Assembly (NCBI RefSeq): GCF_024343775.1
Contig: NZ_RJUF01000001.1
Span: 183,231-247,230, forward strand
DNA from: Lacihabitans soyangensis
GTDB lineage: Bacteria > Bacteroidota > Bacteroidia > Cytophagales > Spirosomataceae
Direction of reading: 5' to 3'
DNA: 64,000 nucleotides
Part shown: piece after piece, positions 26,314-35,332 of the stretch
Layout of the letters: each line of letters opens with the position of its first letter
Position numbering within the stretch: position 1 is the stretch's first letter
Notes under the pieces: model-generated
What the model was told of the DNA's origin: nothing
What the model saw: only the letters and a program-made list of their open reading frames with translations
Databases searched by the model: none
Position numbers and translations under genes: made by a program

Positions 26314-27585
26314 ATGGTAGAAAAATTAATTTCAATATCACTAAAAAATAGGGCAATAGTGCTACTATTAGCAGCGGCACTATTTGCCTATGGTGTCTAT
26401 TCTATTCAAAAGAATCCAATAGATGCCATTCCTGATTTAAGTGAAAATCAGGTAATAGTTTTTACGGAATGGATGGGAAGAAGTCCACAAGTGATTGAAG
26501 ACCAGGTTACCTACCCATTGGTAAGCAATCTGCAAGGTATCCCCAAAATAAAAAATGTAAGGGGTACATCAATGTTCGGGATGAGTTTTGTTTATATCAT
26601 TTTTGAAGACGATGTTGATATTTATTGGGCAAGAACAAGAGTATTAGAAAGGTTGAATTACGCCCAAAGACTTTTACCGCAAGGTGTTACTCCATCCTTA
26701 GGTCCCGACGGCACGGGTGTTGGTCATATCTTTTGGTATCATATTGATGCACCCAAAATGGATTTGGGAGAACAAAGGGCTTTACAAGATTGGTATGTAA
26801 AACTTGCCTTACAAACAGTGCCTGGGGTGGCTGAGGTAGCATCATTTGGCGGCTTTGAAAAACAGTATCAAATAATAGTAGACCCTGTCAAACTTCAATA
26901 TTACAATATCACTTTGATGGATGTGATGAATAAAATAAAGGCAAACAATAATGATGTGGGTGGGAGAAAGTTTGAAATGAGCAATATGGCATATATTATT
27001 AGGGGGCTTGGGTATATTAAAAATTTAGAGGATATAGAAAATACGGCTATTAGTAATAATAATGGCATTCCTGTCAGAGTAAAAGATATTGGTTCGGTGC
27101 AAATGGGTGGTGATTTACGTTTGGGCATTTTTGATATGGATGGTAAGGGTGAGGTTGTAGGAGGAATTGTAGTTATGAGATATGGAGAAAATGCCGATAA
27201 AGTAATTACAGGGGTAAAAGAAAAAATGAAAGAAGTTCAAAAAGGCTTACCAGAAGGTGTTTTATTTAAAACGTCTTACGATAGAAGTACGCTCATAAAA
27301 GCGGCTATTGAATCAGTAAAAGGCACTTTGATTGAAGAAATGATAACGGTATCTATTGTAGTATTCATTTTTCTGTTTCATTGGCGTAGTGCATTAATAA
27401 TTCTTATACAATTGCCAATATCGGTTGCCGCTGGCTTTATTTTCCTTGAAATGTTTGGTATCTCCTCAAATATAATGTCATTAACAGGGATTGCTTTGGC
27501 TATAGGCGTAGTAGTTGATGACGGAATCGTAATGGTTGAAAATGCGTACAGACATATAAGTCACGCTCAAGAATTAAAAAAATAA
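26314..27585 (+). CDS. cusA: CusA copper/silver RND pump, N-terminal fragment (frameshifted)
   Basis: 423 residues covering the first membrane helix, the first periplasmic porter domains and helices 2-4. Helix 4 reads LTGIALAIGVVVDDGIVMVENAYRH, the Cu/Ag-type variant without the first Asp of the Zn-type pumps. The frame stops at TAA 27583-27585 immediately after an A7 run (27576-27582). Removing one A would read ELKNKAMNLNIKK and join the following frame without loss. Pump function needs the two parts in one chain, so this copy is inactive unless the A7 count is an error or slippage restores it. Confidence 0.88.
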   Translation: MVEKLISISLKNRAIVLLLAAALFAYGVYSIQKNPIDAIPDLSENQVIVFTEWMGRSPQVIEDQVTYPLVSNLQGIPKIKNVRGTSMFGMSFVYIIFEDDVDIYWARTRVLERLNYAQRLLPQGVTPSLGPDGTGVGHIFWYHIDAPKMDLGEQRALQDWYVKLALQTVPGVAEVASFGGFEKQYQIIVDPVKLQYYNITLMDVMNKIKANNNDVGGRKFEMSNMAYIIRGLGYIKNLEDIENTAISNNNGIPVRVKDIGSVQMGGDLRLGIFDMDGKGEVVGGIVVMRYGENADKVITGVKEKMKEVQKGLPEGVLFKTSYDRSTLIKAAIESVKGTLIEEMITVSIVVFIFLFHWRSALIILIQLPISVAAGFIFLEMFGISSNIMSLTGIALAIGVVVDDGIVMVENAYRHISHAQELKK

Positions 27586-27589
27586 AGCA

Positions 27590-29527
27590 ATGAACTTAAA
27601 TATAAAAAAAATATTTGCCAAACAAATAGACCCATTGAGTGCGGATGAAAAAATGCAAATTATTGAATCCTCTTCTAAACAGGTGGGGCCAGGCGTTTTT
27701 TATTCAACTATTATTGTGGTTACCTCTTTTCTTCCTGTTTTTATGCTAACGGGTATGGAAGGAAAACTGTTTCATCCATTAGCTTGGACAAAAACTTTTA
27801 TCTTACTCGTTGATGCTTTTTTGGCAATTACACTTACTCCAGTATTAATCTCTTTGCTTTTAAAAGGTAAACTAAAACCTGAAGAGGCGAACCCCATTAC
27901 TCGTTTTTTAGAGAAAATATATACTCCAATATTAAGGGTTTGCCTAACATGGAGAAAAACTACAATTTTATTAAATGTAGTGGCTTTAGTAATTGGGGGG
28001 ATAATGATGACTAAATTAGGTTCTGAATTTATGCCTCCTTTAGATGAAGGTTCGCTACTATTTATGCCAGTAACGTTACCTGATGTTTCAAATTCTGAAA
28101 CTAAAAGAATATTGCAAGTGCAGGATAAAATTATAAGGTCTGTACCCGAAGTAGTTCACGTTTTAGGAAAAGCAGGAAGAGCAAACACCGCAACAGATAA
28201 TTCACCTATCAGTATGATTGAAACAATTATTTTACTAAAACCACAAAATGAGTGGCGTAAAGGGATTACTAAAAATGATATTATAAATGAACTGAATGCA
28301 AAAATTCAAATACCTGGCACAACCAATGGCTGGACAATGCCAATCATTAATCGCATAAATATGCTTTCAACTGGTATTCGTACCGATGTAGGAGTAAAGG
28401 TATATGGTCAGAATTTAGATACTATTTATGCGTTTTCTCAAAAAATAAAAAAAGAATTACAAGGAATAGATGGTGTGAAAGATTTATATGTTGAGCCTAT
28501 TACAGGGGGAAAGTATATTGATATTACCATAAAAAGAGATGAAATTGGAAGATATGGACTATCTATTGACGATGTAAATGCAGTAGTTGAAAGTGCATTA
28601 GGTGGTATGAAACTTACCACCACAATAGAAGGAAGGCAAAGGTTTTCTGTGAATGCCAGATACGGACAAGACTTTAGAAACAGCCTTGTCGCATTGAAAA
28701 GGTTGCAAGTACAAACAATGCAATATGGGACAATTCCATTAGAATCCATTGCAGATATTTCTTTAAGTGATGGGCCTCCTATGATAAATTCTGAAAATGC
28801 AATGTTGCGAGGTACAGTTTTATTTAATGTCCGAGAACGAGATTTAGGCAGTACTGTAACTGAAACACAGAAAAAACTTAATGCACTTCTTACCAAGTTA
28901 CCAAAAGGGTATTTCATAGAATGGAGTGGTCAATGGGAAAATCAAATTCGGGCAAACCGTACTTTAAAATTGATAATGCCTATTGTGATATTAATCATTT
29001 TTATGGTTTTATATTTTACCTATCATTCTTTTAAAGAATCATTAATTACGATGATTACCGTGCCATTTGCGTTAGTTGGAGGTGTTTTTATGGTTTATTT
29101 TTATAATATTAATTTATCCGTTGCAGTGGCGGTTGGTTTTATTGCTCTTTTTGGAATGGCAATTGAGACAGCTATGTTAATGACAATCTATCTAAATGCT
29201 TCAATGATAGAAATGGTTAAAGAACATGGCAATTCAAAAGAGACACTTAATCCATCAATAATAAGAAAATTTGTAATGGATGGTTCTACTAAAAGACTTC
29301 GCCCCAAGCTAATGACAGTCAGTGTAGGATTATTTGGCCTGATTCCAATATTATGGGCCACGGGCGTAGGTAGTGATATGATGCGACCCATCTCAATCCC
29401 ATTAATTGGTGGCACGATTACTTCTACTATCTATGTGTTACTTATCACACCAGTAGTATTTGAAATAATAAAGGAAAGAGAATTATTACGCAAAGGTAAA
29501 ATTGAACTATTAGATGTTAAAGAATAG
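27590..29527 (+). CDS. cusA: CusA copper/silver RND pump, C-terminal fragment (frameshifted)
   Basis: 645 residues, the second part of the pump. It begins with the cytoplasmic linker (SADEKMQIIESSSKQVGPG), then helices 5-6, the second periplasmic half and helices 7-12 with FNVRERDLGSTV and the C-terminal end at 29527. An internal ATG at 27590 could start it, but the product would lack helices 1-4. Together with the upstream frame the total of about 1070 residues is normal for CusA. The end overlaps the cusC start by 14 nt. Confidence 0.88.
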   Translation: MNLNIKKIFAKQIDPLSADEKMQIIESSSKQVGPGVFYSTIIVVTSFLPVFMLTGMEGKLFHPLAWTKTFILLVDAFLAITLTPVLISLLLKGKLKPEEANPITRFLEKIYTPILRVCLTWRKTTILLNVVALVIGGIMMTKLGSEFMPPLDEGSLLFMPVTLPDVSNSETKRILQVQDKIIRSVPEVVHVLGKAGRANTATDNSPISMIETIILLKPQNEWRKGITKNDIINELNAKIQIPGTTNGWTMPIINRINMLSTGIRTDVGVKVYGQNLDTIYAFSQKIKKELQGIDGVKDLYVEPITGGKYIDITIKRDEIGRYGLSIDDVNAVVESALGGMKLTTTIEGRQRFSVNARYGQDFRNSLVALKRLQVQTMQYGTIPLESIADISLSDGPPMINSENAMLRGTVLFNVRERDLGSTVTETQKKLNALLTKLPKGYFIEWSGQWENQIRANRTLKLIMPIVILIIFMVLYFTYHSFKESLITMITVPFALVGGVFMVYFYNINLSVAVAVGFIALFGMAIETAMLMTIYLNASMIEMVKEHGNSKETLNPSIIRKFVMDGSTKRLRPKLMTVSVGLFGLIPILWATGVGSDMMRPISIPLIGGTITSTIYVLLITPVVFEIIKERELLRKGKIELLDVKE

Positions 29528-30767
29528 AAGTTTTATATTAAGCCTTTTTATATTCATTTCAGAATATGGCTATGGACAAACACTTTCATTAAAAGCCATT
29601 ATTGATAGTGTTGAAAAAAATCATCCCTTAGTGGCTATGTACAAAAATGAGATACGATCGATGGATGAAGCAGCTTTAGGGGCTAAAAGTTGGATGCCAC
29701 CAACCGCAGGTATCGGGCAATTTATGACTCCCTATAATGTAAACCTTTGGAAAAGAAATGGTGATATGTTAGGTATGGGTTCGGTTATGTTATCTGCAGA
29801 ACAGATGTTTCCAAACAAAAAGAAACTGAACGCTGACGAAGCCTATATGAAAGCTATGTCGTCAGTTGAGAAGGAAAAGAAAAATGCGGACCTAAATGAG
29901 CTTATTCAACAAGCTAAAATATTTTACTATGATTGGTTAATTCTTCAAAAAAGGTTAAACGTGGCGAAAAACAATGAAGAGCTTTTAGATTTTATGATTA
30001 AAAATGCGGAACTAAGATATAAAAATGGTCTAAGTAAAATAAGTGCCTATTACAAAGCAAAAGCCGCATTGGGCTATACCAAAAATATGCAATTGATGTA
30101 TGAAAGTGAAATAAGAGACCGAAGAATAAAATTGAATGCATTAATGAATATAAGCCCACTTTCAAATATTCAAATTGACACAATCATTAAATGGAATGAT
30201 TACACCTCATTCAGTTTTGATAGCTCGCTATTCTATAATAATAGGAGTGATTTGAAAGTGATTGATAAACAAATCAACTTAAATGTTTTAAAGATAGAAA
30301 CTGAAAAGGCAGACCTAAAGCCACAGTTTGGTGTTAGGTATGAAAATATGCTTGGCTTTGGTGGGCAGCCATTACAATATAATCTTATGGCTATGGTCAA
30401 ATTACCTATTGTAAGTTGGGCATCAAAAATGAACAAGGCTAACATTCAAAGTATAATTTGGAAAAACAATGCTTTGCAATCTCAAAAACAAATGATGGCT
30501 GTTGAATATATGGGTATGGCAAACAGTATGCGAAACGAATTTCAACTAAAACAAAAACAGTTGAAACTGTATGATGAAAATATTATACCTGCATTAAAAA
30601 ATAATTACAAAACAATGCAACTGGCATACGAACAAAATACCGAAGAACTTTTTATGCTATTTGATGCTTGGGAAAAACTTAATATGACACAACTTGAATA
30701 CTTTGACATTTTAAATAAAGCACTCGAAATGCAAGTGTCGTTAGATAAATTAATTGAAAAGAAATGA
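29514..30767 (+). CDS. CusC/TolC-like outer-membrane efflux protein
   Basis: 417 residues with an export signal ending EYGYGQ. It has the two long helical repeats of OMF proteins (AVEKEKKNADLNELIQQAKIFYYDWL and the matching later half) and is rich in Met (MYKNEIRSMDEA, MLGMGSVMLS), fitting Cu/Ag efflux. It would form the outer-membrane channel of the CusCBA pump. Start overlaps cusA by 14 nt; stop overlaps the adaptor start by 4 nt. Confidence 0.85.
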   Translation: MLKNRSFILSLFIFISEYGYGQTLSLKAIIDSVEKNHPLVAMYKNEIRSMDEAALGAKSWMPPTAGIGQFMTPYNVNLWKRNGDMLGMGSVMLSAEQMFPNKKKLNADEAYMKAMSSVEKEKKNADLNELIQQAKIFYYDWLILQKRLNVAKNNEELLDFMIKNAELRYKNGLSKISAYYKAKAALGYTKNMQLMYESEIRDRRIKLNALMNISPLSNIQIDTIIKWNDYTSFSFDSSLFYNNRSDLKVIDKQINLNVLKIETEKADLKPQFGVRYENMLGFGGQPLQYNLMAMVKLPIVSWASKMNKANIQSIIWKNNALQSQKQMMAVEYMGMANSMRNEFQLKQKQLKLYDENIIPALKNNYKTMQLAYEQNTEELFMLFDAWEKLNMTQLEYFDILNKALEMQVSLDKLIEKK

Positions 30768-32008
30768 AAAGTTTAAATTTAATATTCGTCATATTGACAG
30801 TTTTGCTTGGCTGCAATACAAAAAAAAGCAGTCATAAAACGCAGGAAGCAGCATATACCTGTCCAATGCCTTCCGATTCGGTTTTTAGCGATAAGCCGGG
30901 CAAGTGCCCTAAATGTGGAATGGAATTAGTAAAAATAACGGAACATTCAAATCATACCCCAACCGAAAACTTAGATGATTATGATTTCCTTCTAAAACCT
31001 ACCGATGAATTTGCCATCAGTACAATACCTTTAAGCACGATGCAAGACTCTACTATCAATGTTTTAGTTAAGGCTCTTGGCGTTGTAAGCTACGATAAAA
31101 ACTATGTAGGAAGTATTTCTTCAAAAGTTGCCGGAAGAATCGAAAAATTATTTGTAAAATATAAATATCAAAAGGTGTATAGAGGGCAAAAAATTATGGA
31201 AATATACAGCCCCGAATTATTAACAGAACAACAAAATTTAATTTTCTTATTTAAAAACGATAATACGAACACAACACTAATTGAAGCTTCAAAACAACGT
31301 TTACGCCTTTTAGGAGTGGCTGATAACGAGATTCAAAATGTAATTACAACCCTAAAACCGAATCCATATATAAGTGTTTATGCAAATTATACAGGGCATT
31401 TACACGATGCTGGGGAGGAGAGAGAAATGCAAAACAATAATACCACAATGAATGTTGCCAATGCCGGCATGAACAATGTTGAATTAAAAATAAAAGAAGG
31501 AATGTATGTTCAAAAAGGGCAATCGGTGTTTACAATTTTTAATCAAGATAAAGTATATGCTTTATTGAGCATTTTCAATGACGATTTACATCTTATTAAA
31601 AAAGGAATTGCTGTTGAATTAACACCCGAATCTGTTTCAGATAATAAAATTTATGGGGCAATTGATTTTATAGAACCTTTTTATAGAAATGAAAGTAAAA
31701 ATACAATCGTTCGTGTGTATTTTAACAACAACAAATTACAGTTGCCTATTGGTTCTCAAGTCAAAGCTACGATTATGGCAAAACCACAACGTTCCAATTG
31801 GGTAGCCGCCACATCTGTACTCAATTTGGGTTTAGAAAAAGTAGTATTTAAGAAATATCAAAATGGTTTAGCTCCTGTTAAAGTTAAAACAGGTATTAAA
31901 TACAATAATTTAATCGAAATTACAGAAGGATTAAACCCAACCGATAGCATAGCCATAAATGCTCAATTTTTAATGGACAGTGAAAGTTTTATTAAAACAA
32001 AAAATTAA
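30764..32008 (+). CDS. CusB-like periplasmic adaptor with CPMPS module (first copy)
   Basis: 414 residues. Lipoprotein signal ILTVLLGC, then a heavy-metal-binding module YTCPMPSDSVF...KCGMELV (about 30-55), then adaptor domains: VAGRIEKLFVKYKYQKVYRGQ, a short helical hairpin, the second lipoyl half, beta-barrel (INDDLHLIKKG) and a C-terminal domain. CusB-type adaptors pass periplasmic Cu(I) to CusA. A second adaptor gene follows after 4 nt, so two related adaptors are made. Confidence 0.82.
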   Translation: MKSLNLIFVILTVLLGCNTKKSSHKTQEAAYTCPMPSDSVFSDKPGKCPKCGMELVKITEHSNHTPTENLDDYDFLLKPTDEFAISTIPLSTMQDSTINVLVKALGVVSYDKNYVGSISSKVAGRIEKLFVKYKYQKVYRGQKIMEIYSPELLTEQQNLIFLFKNDNTNTTLIEASKQRLRLLGVADNEIQNVITTLKPNPYISVYANYTGHLHDAGEEREMQNNNTTMNVANAGMNNVELKIKEGMYVQKGQSVFTIFNQDKVYALLSIFNDDLHLIKKGIAVELTPESVSDNKIYGAIDFIEPFYRNESKNTIVRVYFNNNKLQLPIGSQVKATIMAKPQRSNWVAATSVLNLGLEKVVFKKYQNGLAPVKVKTGIKYNNLIEITEGLNPTDSIAINAQFLMDSESFIKTKN

Positions 32009-32012
32009 GACA

Positions 32013-33206
32013 ATGAAACCTACAATAATATTTTTAACAATTTTAATGCTCTTTTTGTCTTGCAAAGACAAAAAGATGGCACATACCGACCACAACACTT
32101 ATTACACTTGCTCAATGCACCCACAGGTAGTTTCCGACAAAATGGGAACCTGCCCTATTTGCCATATGGATTTGGTAATGGTAAAAAAACAAAGCAACTT
32201 GAAGGCTGGTGAAATATATTTAAATGATGAACAATTACGTTTAGGCAATATCAAAACCGATACACTTTCAGTTGGAACACTTAATGAAAAAATAGTTTTA
32301 ACAGGAGTTCTCAATTACAATCAAAATGAAAGGCAATCCGTTAGTTCAAGAATAATGGGGCGAATAGATAAACTTTACTATAAAACTGTGGGAGATTATG
32401 TTACGGCAGGTTCTCCACTATACGAAATTTATAGCGAAGAACTTAATAATGCCAAGCAAGAATATATTTTGGCAATCAATCAAAAAAAGAAATTTAATAA
32501 AGCCATAATTAGTATTGATGAAATAATTGCAGCAGCTACTAATAAATTGTTGTTGTGGGGAATGTCTAAAAATCAAATTAAAGAGTTAGAACAAACCCAA
32601 AAAACATCAAATACCACTACCTTTTATAGTCCATCTTCTGGCTATTTTACTTCTATAGCTGTTCAAGAAGGAAGCTATGTAATGGAAGGCGGAAATATTG
32701 TAGATATAGCAAATCTCTCGACATTATGGGTAGAAACACAAGCATATTCATCACAATTATCATTCTTACAAAAAAATAGTTCGTCCAAAATTCTTATTCC
32801 CGATTTAGATAACCTTGAGATGAATGCAAAAGTTGAGTTCATCAACCCCGAATTAAACAGCAATTCAAGAATAAATACCGTTCGGTTTGCGATAGCAAAT
32901 AACACCCAAAAACTAAAACCTGGTATGCCCGTTTATGTAATAATCAAAAACCCAAGCGTTCACTCCATCACACTGCCCGCCGATGCTGTCATTCGAGATA
33001 GTAAAAGTGCTACAGTTTGGGTACAAACAGGTAAAAATACCTTTACAAGTAAAATGGTTGAAATTGGCATAGAAAACGAAAATAGAATAGAAATAAAAAG
33101 TGGTTTAGACATAAAGGATATTGTTGTAACCTCCGGTGCCTATCTGTTAAATAGTGAATTTGTATTTAAAAATGGAACCGACCCTATGGCCGGTATGAAG
33201 ATGTAA
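32013..33206 (+). CDS. CusB-like periplasmic adaptor with CPMHP module (second copy)
   Basis: The ATG at 32013 gives MKPTIIFLTILMLFLSC, a lipoprotein signal, and a protein of about 397 residues. A heavy-metal-binding module YTCSMHPQVVSD...CPICHMDLV (Cys-Gly-Met replaced by Cys-His-Met) leads into the adaptor core SSRIMGRIDKLYYKTVGDYVTAGSPLYEIYS and the later barrel. It differs clearly in sequence from the first adaptor, so the pair could form a mixed ring. The end GTDPMAGMKM is Met-rich. Confidence 0.82.
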   Translation: MKPTIIFLTILMLFLSCKDKKMAHTDHNTYYTCSMHPQVVSDKMGTCPICHMDLVMVKKQSNLKAGEIYLNDEQLRLGNIKTDTLSVGTLNEKIVLTGVLNYNQNERQSVSSRIMGRIDKLYYKTVGDYVTAGSPLYEIYSEELNNAKQEYILAINQKKKFNKAIISIDEIIAAATNKLLLWGMSKNQIKELEQTQKTSNTTTFYSPSSGYFTSIAVQEGSYVMEGGNIVDIANLSTLWVETQAYSSQLSFLQKNSSSKILIPDLDNLEMNAKVEFINPELNSNSRINTVRFAIANNTQKLKPGMPVYVIIKNPSVHSITLPADAVIRDSKSATVWVQTGKNTFTSKMVEIGIENENRIEIKSGLDIKDIVVTSGAYLLNSEFVFKNGTDPMAGMKM

Positions 33207-33210
33207 TTTT

Positions 33211-33663
33211 ATGAGAAACTCTTTTAAACAAAAAAATATTTTGTTGATTAGTGCTGCTTTTATTATCATTCAATTTTACCAACCTGAAAGAAACATAACA
33301 GTTGAAAAAACTGAAAAAGGCTTTTTGAAAGTGTATGATATTCCCAAAAATGTGAAAAGTATGTTGAAAACTTCTTGTTTTGATTGCCACTCAAATAATA
33401 CTGCTTACCCTTGGTATTCAAATATTCAACCTATTTGCTTTATGATGGGAAGGCATATAGAAACTGGTAAGGAGAATTTGAACTTCGATGATTGGGGTAT
33501 TTATTCTGAAAGGAAAAGACAAAATAAAATAAGAGGAATAATTGAAAGCATAAAAAAGGGTGAAATGCCCTTGAGTTCCTACACTTTAATACATCGCAAT
33601 GCTGTTTTATCCGAGGTTGATAAGAAAATGTTGATAGATTTTCTGAAAAGCATTAAAATTTAA
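33211..33663 (+). CDS. Haem-binding domain protein (CxxCH)
   Basis: 150 residues. An N-terminal membrane anchor (ILLISAAFIIIQFY) is followed by one c-type haem motif SCFDCHSNN with YPWYSNIQP after it, as in the haem-binding domain family. The rest (FDDWGIYSERKRQNKIRGIIESIKKGEMPL) fits that family. It starts 4 nt after the adaptor gene, so is part of the cus operon. It may couple copper redox chemistry to electron transfer; this role is inferred. Confidence 0.75.
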   Translation: MRNSFKQKNILLISAAFIIIQFYQPERNITVEKTEKGFLKVYDIPKNVKSMLKTSCFDCHSNNTAYPWYSNIQPICFMMGRHIETGKENLNFDDWGIYSERKRQNKIRGIIESIKKGEMPLSSYTLIHRNAVLSEVDKKMLIDFLKSIKI

Positions 33664-33703
33664 TTTTCTTAAAAAAATATTTCAATTACTGTAAATAAAA
33701 AAA

Positions 33704-34449
33704 ATGAAAAAAGGCGAATTTCAAAGAAAAATCAGGAAAGCACACCGTTTTTTGGGAGTTGCTTTGGGTATTCAGTTTCTATTCTGGACGATAGGCGGTT
33801 TGTATTTCAGTTGGTCTGATATGCACGAAATCCATGGAGATCATCAAAAAGCCCATATCCGTCCCTTGGGAGCTGATTTGAATTTGGTAAATCCGCAACG
33901 ATAATCCAGAAGATCAAAGAAAAAGACAGTGTTAATTTTGTTTTTGATTTAAAGTTGATTCAGATTTTAGGTGAGCCAGTTTATCAAATTGCCTACTCCA
34001 AAGTGCATGACAGAGATAGAAAAATGCAATTAGCTTATGCCAAAACTGGCACATTGCGTGCTGCACTCACTGAGACGGAGGCAGTAAATGTGGCCAAAGC
34101 CAATTTCTCAGAAGATGCCAATGTAAAACTAGTGGAATACATAACCACTACTAATGGCCATCACGAGTATCGAGAAAGTCCATTGCCCGCTTATGCAGTT
34201 ACTTTTAGTCATCCATCCAATACCACTGTGTATGTGGCTGCTAAGTTAGGAACCGTCCAAAAATTTAGAAACAACAAATGGAGAGTTTTTGATTTTTTAT
34301 GGATGATGCATACTATGGACTATCAAAGTAGAGTCAATATCTCTAATTGGTTATTGAGAGCGTTTTCTGTGTTCGGTCTATTTTCTATCCTTTCTGGATT
34401 CATTCTGTTTTTTGTAAGTCGTAAAAAAACAATAAAAATCAAAAAATAA
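33704..34449 (+). pseudogene. PepSY-domain membrane protein, frameshifted
   Basis: The first frame (33704-33904) encodes MKKGEFQRKIRKAHRFLGVALGIQFLF..., a membrane helix and FSWSDMHEIHGDH, and stops at TAA 33902. From about 33901 the next frame continues IIQKIKEKDSVNF, then PVYQIAYSKVHDRDRKMQ and a final membrane helix pair to 34449. The total of about 248 residues fits a PepSY membrane protein of the iron/copper reductase-associated type. One base is missing near 33889-33900 (no long homopolymer there), so the gene looks truly broken unless it is a read error. The second part has no good start codon. Confidence 0.75.
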
Positions 34450-34488
34450 TTAATTATCATTTCTCAAATCAATAAATATTTTAAAAAA

Positions 34489-35049
34489 ATGAAAAAAATA
34501 GTCGCTTTACTTATAGCCCTTTTTATTGTCAATTATACTTTTGCTCAGCACGAAAACCATCAGCCCAAAGCCGATACTGCCAAAACCGCCGCAAAACCCA
34601 AAAGCCCTAAAATGACAGCCATGGCAATGGTGGGTGGCAATCATGTACACATTGAATACGGCTCTCCAAGTGTAAGAGGGAGGGCAATATGGAACGGACT
34701 GGTGGCCTACAACCAAGTATGGGCAACGGGAGCCCACCATGCTACTTGGATTGATTTCTCGCAAGATGTAATGATTCAAGGCAAACATATTCCAAAAGGA
34801 AAATATGGATTCTTTACTATTCCCAACAATAAAACATGGACAATTATTCTTAGCAAAACTTGGGATATGCACCTTGCGGATGATTACAAACAAGAAAATG
34901 ATATTTTAAGATTGAGCGTGAAGCCAAGCAAAAGTAAGAAAATAACCGAGGCATTAACTTATGAAGTATTGGCTACTAATGACAAAAAAGGAAAAATAAA
35001 AATGAGTTGGGAATATTTGAGCGTAGCCTTTGATTTTGAGAATATGTAA
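34489..35049 (+). CDS. Exported DUF2911 protein
   Basis: 186 residues with a signal peptide ending YTFAQ and a His-rich linker (HENHQPK). The DUF2911 domain has the typical VHIEYGSPSVRGRAIWNGLVAYNQVWATGAHHATWIDF and IPKGKYGFFTIP stretches, with a later AWTIILSK-type strand. Its biochemical role is unknown, though members occur in Bacteroidota cell envelopes and copper clusters. Confidence 0.82.
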   Translation: MKKIVALLIALFIVNYTFAQHENHQPKADTAKTAAKPKSPKMTAMAMVGGNHVHIEYGSPSVRGRAIWNGLVAYNQVWATGAHHATWIDFSQDVMIQGKHIPKGKYGFFTIPNNKTWTIILSKTWDMHLADDYKQENDILRLSVKPSKSKKITEALTYEVLATNDKKGKIKMSWEYLSVAFDFENM

Positions 35050-35122
35050 TGAAAAAAATAGTGGATATGCTCAAATGGATTTTAAAAAAAATGTTTATTA
35101 AAAATTGTTGTAAATAATTGAA

Positions 35123-35329
35123 ATGAAAAATTTAATAATTGTTGCCTTAATATTGGTGCTGGGGTCTTGTAATTCTGCCAAAAACGAATCTACAAAAGTG
35201 ACCCAGTCTTATTCTTGCCCAATGCATCCCGAAATCATCGGCAAAGAAGGCGAAAAGTGCTCCGATTGTGGAATGGATTTAACCGAGCCTGTTACACAAA
35301 AGCCAGACTCGAAATCTTTAAAAAAATAA
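35123..35329 (+). CDS. Small lipoprotein consisting of one CPMHP heavy-metal-binding module
   Basis: 68 residues: lipobox signal ILVLGSC, then the module YSCPMHPEIIGKEGEKCSDCGMDL and a short tail. It is essentially a free copy of the module found fused to CopA and to both adaptors. It lies 3 nt before the oxidase gene, so is co-expressed with it. A copper chaperone role is inferred. Confidence 0.75.
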   Translation: MKNLIIVALILVLGSCNSAKNESTKVTQSYSCPMHPEIIGKEGEKCSDCGMDLTEPVTQKPDSKSLKK

Positions 35330-35332
35330 AAT

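Noticed and set aside
27576..27592. Programmed +1 frameshift in cusA
   Set aside because: RND pumps are not known to use it and no stimulatory signal is visible; an A7 length change explains the break more simply.
28438..28917. 159-codon open frame on the minus strand
   Set aside because: Antisense to the second half of cusA with no motif.
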